From Seiridium cupressi (lineage: Eukaryota > Ascomycota > Sordariomycetes > Amphisphaeriales > Sporocadaceae), in the NCBI GenBank assembly GCA_036674765.1, contig JARVKI010000019.1, positions 62,001 through 126,000 on the forward strand: a stretch of 64,000 nucleotides of DNA. The letters are read 5' to 3'. Positions 1 to 11,302 of the stretch are shown piece by piece (positions within the stretch are counted from its first letter, which is position 1; the number at the start of each line of letters is the position of its first letter). Under the pieces are notes generated by a model that was not told the DNA's origin, made no database searches, and worked only from the letters and a program-made list of their open reading frames with translations. Both the position numbers and the translations under genes were made by a program.

Positions 1-406
1 CTCTTGCACTATGATAGCAATCCCCAGCATGCGTTCTCGGGCTCATATAGAAATGATACCTGTCACACTGTTCCTCGTAGAAGAAGTCCACGTATAGGCC
101 TTCATCCAATGAGATCTTCTTCAAGGATAGGGTCGCATTCATGGCTGTACAGTTCCTTGCACCGTTGCCACTGAACACTTCTTCTTTTCCACCACCGCAA
201 TTTGTAGTGAAATTCCATGCATAAGTTGGCTGCGGTGTATCATGAATCGAGTCACTGAAGGTATTGTTCGATTGATCGAGAAGCCGTAGGCTACTGTCGG
301 GGTCTTCGTACGTAGTTCCGGCGGACGAGGGCGAAAGCTGTGACGTTGAAGAGGCAAGAGACCATAAAGCCAGGGAAAATATCGACAGGCGAATTGTGTA
401 CCGCAT
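1..406 (-). CDS. secreted Cys-containing protein, C-terminus cut by window edge
   Basis: A frame opens with ATG at 406-404 and stays open to base 1, giving 135 codons with no stop. The 3' part lies outside the window. The first ~20 residues form a clear secretion signal (MRYTIRLSIFSLALWSLASS: basic start, hydrophobic core, small residues at the end). The mature part is Ser/Thr/Asn-rich with several Asn-X-Ser/Thr sites (NNT, NFT, NCT, NAT) and four cysteines in the part seen (TNCGG, RNCTA, EQCDR, GDCYH), as expected of an extracellular disulphide-bonded protein. I do not recognise a family. A carbohydrate-active enzyme, adhesin or effector-like protein are all possible. An overlapping frame on the same strand is a shadow and lacks the signal peptide. 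Confidence 0.7.
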   Translation of the reverse strand, partial: MRYTIRLSIFSLALWSLASSTSQLSPSSAGTTYEDPDSSLRLLDQSNNTFSDSIHDTPQPTYAWNFTTNCGGGKEEVFSGNGARNCTAMNATLSLKKISLDEGLYVDFFYEEQCDRYHFYMSPRTHAGDCYHSAR

Positions 407-2892
407 CTTGCTGGCTTCCGAATTCCGAGTGATGTGCAGTGGCCATGAACCTCCAATGTTGACTGAGAAAACGGAATACTTGCTGCCTTGCTGCCGTGCT
501 GCCTATTGCTTCAAGTTGCGGAGACGTTTATGTCGGTAAGGTTTGAAGAATAGAAAAACTCAACCACTGCATTCTCGATGTTATGTACTTTTCGATGTTT
601 GTGAATCACACACGCTCAAATCAAGTTACTTTTGCGCCGATTCGCGTGTCTGATTCTGTATCTACTCTTGGAATTTGAATAATTGACGCGGGGTGCTTCT
701 AAATCACATTCATTATCGTACGGTTAATCAAGTGCACGGAACGGCCTCTCTAAGACTTTGATGAGGTGACTGAGTAGAAATCAGAAAATTGTGTATCTTT
801 CCCAACGTAATGAGTCAGTCAAGTCGTACAGCCTTATTGATATTAAAGATGAACCCTAAACAAGGAATCCGGCTAGTTGACCATCGCTGGACAGGCAAAT
901 TTGACTGCCAGTTCTCACATAATATCGGCAACGAAGCGCAAGACGCGCTGCAGAGAACCGTACTGGTATGATAGCACAGTGATTAGATCACCGTCCTCAA
1001 CTATTGGTTCCAGCTCCTCGAAGTCTTCCAGAAAGTCTAAGGGCTTACGTCTAGCGACCGAAGTCAATCTTTTGCCGTGTGGATTATATTGAGGAAAACT
1101 CCAGTTCATTGAGACTCGTTGAAACCGTGTTTGCACCGTTGGTTCCTCAAATTCGGTTTGGCATTGACAGATGGGACTTCGGTAACTGTGGCCATGGTGC
1201 GATCTCGGATAAGTTAGTAAGTAAGAGTCATGGGTATGGCTAAAATCATTCATGATAATGTTGTCGGAGTTTCCGGCTCGTGAGATATCTTTTCAAACGA
1301 AAGAATCTTGTTTCCCCCAAACATTCGATGCTAAGTTGATGATGACTTCTTGCTGGTCTCGCCGCAATCGCAAGCTTGGTAGGACGTCTTACCATCAACA
1401 CCAGCTTGGAGGCGTAATCCAAGTACCATGACATCCAATGATATCAAGTCCACACCACCAAGAGTCCGCCGGCAACTACGAGTAACGGCGCATTCAGTAT
1501 CGCAAAAATCAGGTTGGGTCTCCGAGAAGTGACCAGCAAGATGGATTGGACGGTTGAGTGAGATTCACGACTCGCGTACATTAACCTCCGAAAGAGTAAT
1601 CGGTCATTTGATTGCCTAATCAGGGTTTGATGATTCAGTTAGATTTCAAGGTCAGCCAACGGATGACCAACCCTTGTACATAGAGCGGTACATTATTCAT
1701 GCGCAACGATACGGAATGATGTCCACAATCTGCACCAAACTGCAACGACCGAAGCCCCGAAATAGCCAAATCACGTGATTGGTGATGTCCACCGAACCCC
1801 GATCAAGTGCCCGGTGCGTGACATCGGGATGCGTTTCTGTGTCTAATGCTTGCAGTCAAGTTCCCAACAATCGAACAATGTACATAGCCAGTTGTCGAAG
1901 ATGTGCGACGTTCTCGTAAGGCTGATTCGTATTCAGGATCAGCAACACAAAAATTAACATAGAAGCAGATTTTAGGTCGCTCGGCTACCTAATTAAGCAT
2001 CACGACAACCTTAGGTCAGCTGAGGCTAAGCTCAGTCAGCGATGGGGCTGTGCACGGGCCCTCGTCAGAGAAAGTCCACCTAGCACTAAGCTTAAGGATA
2101 GGCATGTCCTGTGTCCACCCGACAGCCGAGGCGCCAAGGCCTGGAACTGGCGGTAATGGAGAAGTGTCCACAGGCCCAGTCAGATCCCCGGACCCTCACT
2201 TTGGGGAAAATTGGACAATGGAACCCCCCAGCATCCACTCTCCAGGATTGTCCAGGCGGGCGCCACACTCTGGGCGACGAGCCCAGCATTTTTAGGAGAT
2301 GGAGAATGCGAGTAATGCCGAGAAAGCTTGGACGATGCTATGATCCAACCCGATCTGGATGAAACCTGGATTTATGGTAGAGAGAGAGGCACGGAGATCT
2401 GTGTTGTTCATGTGTCGCTTGCCGTCATAGCAGTTTTAGACATAGGTGTGACATCGGGTCAATGTAGTTTGGTCTAAACCAAGGAAATCTGCCCGCGCTG
2501 CAAATTGCCCGCCACCCTCCAATCCGAGGCAGCTCGTTCGTCCGCTTGGAGACGCTTGGAGGCGCTGGCTCACCCTCACTCACACACACATTCCCTCCCC
2601 TTTGGCATGGCTACCGGCCCTCCTCCGTCTTCCTCCAGCGCATACCACCACCATCTCTTGGGAAACCCCTTGCGTCGTGCATCTCCCACTCTTCTCTGAT
2701 GCAACAACAACAATCCTGCCACTGATTCGACGTCCCCGCCGCTGGAGGACTAAGTTAGACCCATCAACACACGAACCATAGAATTTGTGGCCCGCGATTC
2801 ATGGTTGACGTCTTCTGAGCCGTCTTCGTATCCTCTTGCGACCTTTTTTCTTTGCCTTCGCATCCCGTCGCTCGTTTTACCGCCAACGCAAC
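407..2892. other. intergenic region, no supported gene
   Basis: Nothing recognisable is encoded here. Short minus-strand frames at 915-1253 and 1246-1434, and an open hydrophobic segment near 1440-1560, read partly like protein but cannot be joined into a model. The last 400 bases before the GH76 gene are C/T-rich (CTCACTCACACACACATTCC around 2574-2593), typical of a fungal promoter and 5' leader. Confidence 0.5.
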
Positions 2893-4407
2893 ATGACGTC
2901 TCTTTTGCAGCGCGCTGCAGCAGCACTTCTGCTCAGCACTCCTCTGGTATCTGCGGCCTACTCTATTGAATCAGATGGTAGGTATCTTCTGGTCTTGCGC
3001 GATGGCTTTTTCGCTTCTCAATCGTTGCGTCATGATGGCTCCATACTGACTTAGCACGCCTCGACAGATGCGATCAAGCAGACATCGAAAACCTTGGCAT
3101 ACGACCTGATGCAATACTACAAGGGCAACCAATCTGGCCAGACACCTGGTATTTTGCCAGGACCTCCTCCTGCAGGCGATTATTACTGGTGGGAAGGTGG
3201 TGCGCTATGGGGGACCATGATCGACTACTGGCATTTGACCGGCGACACGAGTTACAACGATGTTGTCTCACAGGCACTGTTATGGCAGGTTGGTCCGAAC
3301 CAGGACTACATGCCCCCCAACGTCACGGCTTCGCTCGGAAACGACGACCAGGGTTTCTGGGGAATGACGGCTATGCTCGCCGCCGAGGAAAACTTCCCGG
3401 ATCCACCGTCGGATCAGCCTCAATGGCTTGCGCTGGCTCAGGCCGTTTTCAATACCCAAGCTGACCCGGGACGCCACGATACCACATGTGGTGGGGGCTT
3501 GCGATGGCAAATTCCCTTTGCGAACAACGGGTACAACTACAAGAACAGCATCGCGAACGGCTGTTTCTTCAATTTGGGCGCTCGTTTGGCTCGTTATACC
3601 AACAATGAGACTTACGCCAAGTGGGCCGAAGACACTTGGGACTGGGTTCGAAGTGTTGGCTTCATGGATGACGACTACAACATCTATGATGGTGCACACG
3701 TCGAGACCAACTGTACCGATATTAATAAGGCACAATTTTCATACAACAATGGTGTATATCTACTGGGTGCGGCCTATATGTACAACTATGTGAGTGTTGG
3801 GTATGATCCATGACCTGCATGAGCCATGCTGATTTCTCTTCAGACAGATGGAAGCCAGACGTGGAAGGACAGACTTGACGGACTTATCGCCGGAACTCTA
3901 CGTGTCTTTTTCCCGAGCAACATTGCCTTTGAGATAGCATGCGAAGAGCATATGACTTGTACGACTGACATGTTGAGCTTCAAGGGCTACGTCCACCGTT
4001 GGATGTCGACTATCACGCAGATCGCGCCTTATACTGCCGAGCAGCTCCTGCCCATCTTGAAGACATCGGCCACTGCCGGTGTAAATCAATGCACCGGAGG
4101 AAGCGATCAGAGAACATGCGGCTTTGGCTGGGCAAGTGGTGCTTTTGACGGTAGCGTTGGCGCTGGTCAGACCATGAACGTACTAGGTGCCGTTTCTTCA
4201 CTACTTATTGGATCGTCCAAGGTTCCCGTGACCAACGCGACTGGAGGTACCAGTGGCGGTAACTATAACGCTGGCCAAGACAGCGACGCATTTACCACCA
4301 CCCTCGGGCCAATAACCACGGGAGATAGGGCTGGTGCTGGTATTCTGACCGTGCTCATCTTGGCATCAGCTGCCGGTACGTTCGGCTGGATGAGTATGGG
4401 CATGTAA
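2893..4407 (+). CDS. GH76 alpha-1,6-mannanase-like GPI-anchored cell-wall protein (Dfg5/Dcw1 family)
   Basis: Exons 2893-2977, 3068-3789 and 3844-4407 give 456 aa, with GTAGGT and GTGAGT donors and CAG acceptors. The start is the ATG at 2893, because the longer frame upstream opens with TTG. A signal peptide ([21 protein letters not shown]) leads into the family's LAYDLMQYY helix. The paired aspartates of the GH76 catalytic site are in [10 protein letters not shown], about residues 118-127. The C-terminus is Ser/Thr/Gly-rich and ends in a hydrophobic segment ([15 protein letters not shown]) suited to GPI anchoring. Family members act at the plasma membrane and wall and are thought to link GPI-mannoproteins into the glucan layer. 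Length and architecture match full family members; nothing is missing. Confidence 0.93.
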
Positions 4408-5346
4408 TATAATATGCCAACGAGAACTGGAATATTCTGAATTTTTACGACTGTTTATATATCGCCGTGTGGCTTGTGCTGTCTCGGTCGACATGCCATT
4501 AGAGACTATATACAATGGCGCAAAGGCGTGAGGACGGAAACGGCTATCGAGGGAGCACCAACAGGCGATTACTAGGGTTTGGTTGTGTTTTTATGGCCCT
4601 CATCTAGGGATCAGTATTGATAATGTGAACACTACAGCATTAGACATTGGACAATGCTAGCTATTGTCTACTGTACTTCTTGACATGGTCTCTCGCAGTG
4701 TGTCGTTCAAAGGTATCTCCAGCCTACAAAACCCAACGGGGGATATGTCATCGTCGAACGTCCGAGCCACCTAGTTCGGGGTACCTCTGATTGCAGGAAA
4801 GGTCATCAGTCCCAAGAAGCTTGTGACTTGATGTTACCTCGACATGCGACGATTAGTGTGTCAAGTATACATGGGAGGTTGCTGCATCACTATGCGAGCA
4901 ATCACGTGCTACCAATCAACACACCAAATAGCTGGGGTTATGGTGACAAAGCAGATTCGTCGGAGCGCGTTGGCCCGAGCTGTCTGTCAACCATATACTT
5001 CCCAATTCAAGTGTATCTCATATCCTATGCGCATCCAGCATTGGGAGTTCGACGTGCTCGTAGCTGTACATTGAGATCATACAACAGAGACCACTGGAAA
5101 AGAAATCCACCGCCAGGATCCCTGTGAATAGCATGGTTTATGGTTGGTGCTACATACATGTAGATAGATCATGCATGTCATGAGATAGTTTCATATATGC
5201 CAAGTGAGGTATTTTTAACGCGGGAGTGAGTAGACGTTTGACGGCCTGGATCAATTCGCCGTTTTGGCATAGGTGATATAATTATTCTTCCAGCTTGGAA
5301 AAATTGCATCTCTTGGTAGGCAGTATTTATCCCGTACGCCTCAATC
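4408..5346. other. convergent intergenic region
   Basis: This is the 3' side of the GH76 gene and of the minus-strand DsbA-like gene. Open frames at 4828-5127 and 4844-5074 lack recognisable domains. I see no repeat, RNA gene or promoter signal. Confidence 0.5.
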
Positions 5347-6338
5347 CTAGCAGCTCTCCTTGGCGATAGTCAAAAGTGCTTTCTCGTACTCCGGCACCTC
5401 CTTCGCGCCAACAAGCGTCAAGTCTCTCCTCCTGCCCTCAAACACAACCGAGGGGACCGAGTCAACCCCATCGACCCCCGCCATCCTGATCATTTGGCTC
5501 GTCTCCCTCCTCCCCAGATCCTTTTCCTCAACCACAACCCTCCGAGCGTCTGCATCCTCCACCCCGGCCTCCCGGCAGGCCTGGAGCAATGTCTCGTCCG
5601 CAACCGGGTGTCGGCCCTCCTCGAAGTACTGCCTGTACAGCGACGTGAGAATCTTGCTGGCCGTGCCGGCTCCGTACTTGTCCCGGGCCTTCTTCCCGTC
5701 CGCAAACGTGACGGGGTCGTCTTCGAACTCTTCCGCGTCGCCCCGGAAGACCTGGATCACCCGGTGAGCGTCCAAGGTATTTGCTACGTCGCCGTCCCAG
5801 TTGAACTTGAACTGCAACGGCTCGGCGTACGAGTTCATGAGGGTCTCGAACATGGCGAACTTGTTCGGGTCCGAATTGTACTTCTCCCGCGTGTACCACT
5901 CGCGTTTGGACTCGCCGCTGCTGGACATGGACGGGTATAGTTGGTACGGGGCCAGGCGGAGGTGAAAAGTAGCTTCCTTGGACTGGTTATTTGCGAGGGC
6001 GGTTTCAAGTCTCAATAAGTGTCAGTTTGGTCATCGGGTAGGTGTATCCAACCAGTGTCTTTCATCTTCTGGGCATAATTGGTGGAGAACCATGATGTGC
6101 AGCCTGCAACCCTGCGACTTATCATAATAGCTACGGTACACCTGGGAAACACAAGAACAGAAAGACCCGCAGAATCTCATTCTAACAATTATTTCAGATT
6201 TATCTCACCTTTTCTTAGCCATGTATGTCCTATTAGCCACTGCGTTAACTTCGTCGAAACACGACATTCACATATCCATATTGGGACTCACCAAGGACAT
6301 ATGGTATCGAACGTAAACGTTATGGTTGACTCGTACAT
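5347..6338 (-). CDS. DsbA/FrnE-like thioredoxin-fold oxidoreductase
   Basis: Exons 6338-6292, 6229-6209 and 6010-5347 give 243 aa. The first exon encodes MYESTITFTFDTICPW; a 21-nt micro-exon supplies T-Y-M-A-K-K; the long third exon starts at R-L-E-T-A. Phases close exactly (2, 2, stop), and the GTGAGT and GTGAGA donors support the model. The family features are the N-terminal active-site strand, the APYQLYP segment, DAHRVIQ, and a C-terminal VDSVPSVVFEG with the cis-proline. The active site reads CPWT (residues 14-17), so the second redox cysteine is Thr. Disulphide exchange would then rest on one cysteine, and a glutathione-dependent or isomerase-type role is possible. No cytosolic-exit signal is seen. 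The long third exon alone would start at TTG and lack the active site, so the short exons matter. Confidence 0.85.
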
Positions 6339-6718
6339 ACTGGCTGGTTTCCGTAGGGCTGATTGCCATACAATAACATCTATGAATGTTTCCAGTCTAA
6401 CATCATAAAGCCCATGGAGCAATAGTTGTGGTTTTGCTCCTCACCCGCTAGTGACGTCATTCGTGATGGTGGACTCGAATTCAGCTCGGGTGAGCGGAGT
6501 ATATTTGACATCGGCTCGAGGGATAGAAACTCACTAAAAAACAGTCAACGGCTGTCGGGTTTGTACCATATATGGGGATTCCTCAATCTGCTATGGACTC
6601 CGAGATTGTGAAATACTGGATTGGTGAAACCCTTATGAAAGTCGATTTAAACCCCCGCTTTCGCAACAGCCAGCCATCTAGTGTATGTATAGAAATATAT
6701 GAAATTATGTAACGATTT
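6339..6718. other. tandem intergenic spacer
   Basis: About 380 bases lie between the DsbA-like start and the fluG stop. They must carry the promoter of the former and the 3'UTR of the latter. No distinct motif was identified. Confidence 0.4.
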
Positions 6719-9399
6719 TCAGTATCGTTCGAGAATCCACTGTCTCCTCTCCTCCTTCTCCATGGGCTCTAGTAAACCAATTTCTGTCGTCTTGACATCT
6801 ACATATCTTTGCACAAACTCCTTGCCTAATAGGTCACCCAACTCCTTGTCCTTCTGCAGAGCTTCCAGGGCTGCGCCCAAGTCCTTGGGAAACATCGTCG
6901 TAATCCCAAGCTCCTCCCTCTCATCATTGCTCATGTTCGCGGGATCGCCAAGGCAGTCTTTCCACTTGAGTTTCTCCTTTGTCACAAATCCATGAGTACC
7001 TGCCGCAAGAACTGCAGCGATCACAAAATACGGATTGGCTAGGCCATCGATGGTCTTCAACTCCCAATGACTATCTTTGCATTTGCGAAGAGGCGCTTCC
7101 TTGTTCTGCGTTCCCCATGTTACCCAGCGACCACCGGCCCATGCAGAGTCGACCATGCGCTCGTAGCTAGTTGGGTTGCTGTACGTCAAGGCAATGAGCG
7201 CTGGGATGTGATTCAGAACACCAGCATAGAAGGATTCGTAAACTTCCTTCTTGTCGCCGCCAGAGGAGGAGATGGACATATGCATGTGACTTGCACTTCC
7301 ACAATGCATGGGAAATGGCTTGGGATGAAGTGTCATTTTAAAGCCATGTTTTGCTGCCACGGCTTCGACGATCTGACGAGTATGTAGGAGGGCTTCGCAT
7401 GCCTCCATGGGTGGCTTGGGCGGGAGGACTATCTCGTACTGTCCTAGAGCGTTCTCGGGGTGAAACATCTCAATGTCGATTCCTGCGTCCGTGAGTGTAT
7501 CTAGAATCTCATCGATCGAGCTGTTGAAGCTACCCTCACGACCGATATCAGCGAGGACGCGAGACATGGACCAGGCGTGCCCATCGTTGCGCATTGTCAG
7601 ATATTTCTCGGCACTGTATCGGTTCGGATTGCGCTCTACAATGACAAATTCAAGCTCGAAGCCCATGAGAAACTCAAGGCCATGACCTTTGGCCTTCTCA
7701 ACTGACTTTCTGAGCAACGTCTTCGGGCAGAGATTGGAGTCTGATCCATCTTCGTTTCTGAGTTCACAGAATACGGAAGCATGACCTGGGGCAGGACCGC
7801 GCACCGCAGACCACAAGTCAATTTGAGCGTCGTATACCCCTGAAGAGGAAAGGTTAGGAATTGGCATGTCGATCTGCAACAGTCCAAGAGAGGCTGCTGT
7901 AATCGATATGTTCAAGGGTTGCTCTCGGTTGATGAGGTCGATAACCCGGCGCATGGGTACTAGTCGGCTTCGCGCGCTCGATGTGTAGTCATGCCAGCAG
8001 ATCCTAAGCCATTTGCAGTTGAAGGATGTCAGTCTTTCGACAAGAGCCACCTCCTGGACTGGAATGGGGGCATCTTCATTTTCCTTCACGCCACTTGCAA
8101 AGCTGGGCTGTGGCAGCGGTGCAAGCGCTTTCAAGGTGAGGTTGTAGAGTTTATTGGAGTTGTTGAACAACATATCTTGGACGAGCTGGATGGCTTGCGT
8201 TGTGCTAAGCTGCCCCTCAGCTAGGTAGCCTCCAATGATCTGATATCATGTTAGTCATTTGTTACGCAACCTATTGATATACTCACTGTCTTCATGACCG
8301 ATCTGATTTGCGTAGTTGCAATTAGGTACATCTCCGGATGCGAATGGCCATCAGTGCTTACAAGAACTTTCGACCATGGAGTCAGCTCAAGCACTTGTTT
8401 CAATATTCCTTCTTGCCCCTCTCGGTTCAGAAAGGGGAAGACCTCTCCGATGTCAGCATAGACATTCGGATACATGGTCGCGAGGTACCCTGCCTCTCTG
8501 GTCCAAGGATAGCTGGAGTGAAGCAAGACAATTGGCACGGTAGAGTATTGAGTGATGAAAGGCTGAAGGTGAGCTGGCGATGACTTGGTGAGAATAATGT
8601 CGTTATCACCAAGACCAGTGTGAAATTGTATCGGCTTTTTGTGCTTCGTTTTGCTTTCGTGAATCAGCCCAGCTGTAATGTGAACAAGGACATGATTGAA
8701 TGACAGTTGCTCTGGGCGCTTGAACGGATTGATTGACTTCTTATAGAGCTCAATGACAGATCCAAATGTTTGCTGCGCATTCTCAATTGCTGCCTGTGGA
8801 TCTCGGGGAATATCAAGGCCACCTCTATAGCAGATGATAGACTTGAATCCAACGACATCCGGATCAGCGATCGAACTGGAGATCTCGTCTCTAAAAGCAG
8901 TAAGTAATGTGCCCAGAACTGCTTGTGGTGGCCTTTGACCTCCTGCTTTCATGGCTTTGGTGAACAGGCTGCTGGCCAGAGTCTCAATCCGAACGATGCG
9001 CTTGCACTTGCTTTTCACAAATGTGTCGTGCGTAGAGTACTGCTGGATTTCGTCGCCACCGCCAAAGCCATCATCCAGAAGCAATGTCTCAATGCCTTGA
9101 AAGCATCGCCTCGTCCAAGCATCCGAGTCTCTAAAGTGCCGCTCCTCGACAGCAGATTCAACGGCCGCCCAAGTCTGCTCGCAACCTAGTGCCTGTGCGA
9201 GGTGCTTTGTAGCACGGATATGGGCCAGACTTGTCTTGGAGCTCTCCAGTGACTCATCGCCTTGTGCTTCGGATGCGATTGACAGCAGGGGCACTTTGCG
9301 TCTGTGGCCCGGTTTGAGGAGGTTGTGACAGTGATTATCAACTAGTGGGGTGGTTGCGATTGCGGCATCCAAGGCCTTGGAGTCATCAGAAGACACCAT
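6719..9399 (-). CDS. fluG: FluG-type fusion: amidohydrolase domain plus glutamine synthetase I-like domain
   Basis: Exons 9399-8287 and 8239-6719 give 877 aa, close to the size known for FluG. The 47-nt intron runs from GTGAGT to ATATCAG and leaves the frame at phase 0. The N-terminal ~370 residues are an amidohydrolase-like domain with the metal-binding HCH (residues 23-25), a later FHTGLGDND segment and STDGHSHPE. From about residue 440 the protein is glutamine-synthetase-like: FELEFVI, FHPENALGQYEI, HCGSASHMHMS and NPTSYERMV correspond to the family's ATP, metal and glutamate sites. In Aspergillus nidulans, FluG acts early in conidiation and makes an extracellular developmental signal; that role is assumed here by orthology. 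A split into two genes is unlikely, because the two frames join cleanly across the intron. Confidence 0.92.
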
Positions 9400-9791
9400 T
9401 GTTGATACAACTGCTGGACCAGGGTCTTCAATATCTTGAGAAATGGGATAGCATGGGACGAGGAGTAAGGGTAGAAGTTACAGTAGCATCAACGAGACAG
9501 GGACTATAGCCGTGAGAGAGTTGTGTTTGAGTGCTGACAGGGCGCAAACAAAGAGGTTGAAGCACCAAACTGGGGATGCCCCGCCATAGCTTCAAAGGTC
9601 TACATCTGTCGAATTTGTGCCACCACGATTAGAAACGTGTCCGATAGCATCAACAACGACCATCGCACTGTGAAAACCAGTCACCTGACACAGAAGAAGT
9701 GAGACAAATGGCTTCCTGTTTGACAATGGTGATAACACTAATTGTGAACCTGTCCAGTACTCAACAAGTCATTCGCAAGGCCGGCAGAACC
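9400..9791. other. fluG promoter / nop13 3' region
   Basis: A spacer of about 390 bases between two minus-strand genes, holding the fluG 5' leader. No gene or distinctive motif is seen. Confidence 0.4.
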
Positions 9792-10904
9792 TTAGTCCTC
9801 GAAAGTTGTTTTCTTGGGCGCAACCGTGGGTTTCGCAGTCTCCTTTTCTTGCGCACTTCCCTCGCCATTTTGTTGTGGCCGCGGTGGCTTGTCCTTTCCG
9901 AATCGCTTCTTGTATCGGACTTGGTCATCTTCGGCAAACTCAATCTTCAAATCCCTGCCCCGTATCCTGTTGACCCACCATTTCCGCGTCTTGAACTTCT
10001 TCTCCTCGGCAGGCTCTTCTCCCTCGCCATCCTTAGACTCCCGGAAGTCGTCCTCGGTCTCGATTTCCTCTTTTATTCTGACAAAACCCTTGACTGCGGA
10101 CTCGGCTGACTCGGCCTCCTTGAACTTGACCCAACCGTAGCCTTTGCACTTCCCTGTGTCCTCAAACGTGGCTACTTTCACCCAGTCTATCACGCCGCAC
10201 TTCTCAAAGTGTGCCCATATATCGTCCTCTGTAGCTTGGAAAGGTAGGTTGCCGACGTAGATCTTTCTCGTTCCCTCCGGCTTGCCGGGTCGGGCGCCCG
10301 CCGCCTGCGATGCTGCAGCGGCATCTTCGGCCTCCTTTTGCGGCCGTCCCTCGAAACTCGTCGAGCTCTTGATTAGAACGTTGCGGCCCTCCATTTGTGT
10401 CTCAGTGAGCGACATGGCAGCCACTGCGGCTGCTTCCGTATCGAAATCAACATAGGCGAAACCCTTGTTTTGTGGTTTGGTCTGGTCGACTCCCCTTGGT
10501 GGGGGAAGCTTGCTTTTTGGCAGGTTGACTCTCGTAATGTTCGCCTCTTGAATGACGCCGCCTGAAGAGTCCACCAGCCACTTGAAGAGCTCGACTCTCG
10601 TCAAAGTAAACGGCAGGTTGCCTATCCAAATGCCATATTCGGAGCGCTTAGACTTCTTGTCCTTGCCATCCTTGGCCTTGGCAGATGGGATATCAAGGCC
10701 ATCGTCCTTCTCGGCTTCGTCGTCGCTATTTGGTTTGACGGGGAGTGGCTTTCCCTTCTTCAGGAGACGTTTTGCTTTCTTGGAGGGCGGTTCGGGGAGC
10801 GCAAGGTCAACCTCGATTTCCTCGACTTGCGACTTTCGCTTCTTCGAATCGGTTACCGCGGCGGGTTCCGGAGACGATGATTTCTCCAGTGCTAACGGTG
10901 CCAT
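9792..10904 (-). CDS. nop13: nucleolar RNA-binding protein Nop13 (two RRM domains)
   Basis: A single exon of 370 aa. I take the ATG at 10904 (MAPLALEK); the longer frame upstream has no ATG. The N-terminal ~85 residues are charged and Lys-rich with nuclear-localisation-like KKAKRLLKKGK. RRM1 starts near residue 90 (YGIWIGNLPF as RNP2; KGFAYVDF as RNP1). RRM2 starts near residue 213 (RKIYVGNLPF; KGYGWVKF). The tail is basic. This order matches yeast Nop13, a nucleolar protein associated with pre-ribosomes. A short upstream ORF precedes it in the leader. Confidence 0.9.
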   Translation of the reverse strand: MAPLALEKSSSPEPAAVTDSKKRKSQVEEIEVDLALPEPPSKKAKRLLKKGKPLPVKPNSDDEAEKDDGLDIPSAKAKDGKDKKSKRSEYGIWIGNLPFTLTRVELFKWLVDSSGGVIQEANITRVNLPKSKLPPPRGVDQTKPQNKGFAYVDFDTEAAAVAAMSLTETQMEGRNVLIKSSTSFEGRPQKEAEDAAAASQAAGARPGKPEGTRKIYVGNLPFQATEDDIWAHFEKCGVIDWVKVATFEDTGKCKGYGWVKFKEAESAESAVKGFVRIKEEIETEDDFRESKDGEGEEPAEEKKFKTRKWWVNRIRGRDLKIEFAEDDQVRYKKRFGKDKPPRPQQNGEGSAQEKETAKPTVAPKKTTFED

Positions 10905-11302
10905 GTCGCCGGTAATGTGAGCCTCTGCAAAGGCAAAATCACCAGAGTTGGTATCGCTGTACAATTCCAGGTTGTTCTGTTGAAGCGGATGCTACTTCTG
11001 GGAATTTTTTTCTGGGTCCATCTGGGGTTGATAAGATAAGAATATATGCATCTAGTGAGACTAACTTATACATGGCGGGGTACGAGTAACTGCAAAGAAC
11101 ACCGCTCAGCCATATCAGACGTGCTTAGTAAACTTGGTGCATTGAATGAATTTAGAATTGCATGTGGATATTTTCTAAAACTGACGCTCTGGACTCATTG
11201 ATTTGGTGATCTGATTGTTCTTCTGCCTGTTCAAGGCTTTGCACTGCAGCTCCGAACGTCCTGGGGAGTTCAACTTGTCTGTCATCCGGACGGCCGAACT
11301 AC
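10905..11302. other. nop13 leader and HET 3' region
   Basis: The promoter and leader of nop13, including a short upstream ORF, lie between nop13 and the stop of the next minus-strand gene. No other gene is seen. Confidence 0.4.
10992..11021 (-). promoter_or_regulatory. upstream ORF in nop13 leader
   Basis: An ATG at 11021 opens nine codons (MDPEKNSQK) ending in TAG, 87 bases before the chosen nop13 start. If transcription starts upstream of it, ribosomes would meet this ORF first. No GT donor inside it allows a splice into the main frame. Confidence 0.4.

Noticed and set aside
6121..6291. Alternative second exon for the DsbA-like gene after CAG at 6142, giving CPWC followed by TVAIMIS
   Set aside because: The text after the cysteine does not resemble the family and runs into a stop. 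The micro-exon model restores the conserved Y-x-A-K-x-R-L segment with correct phases.
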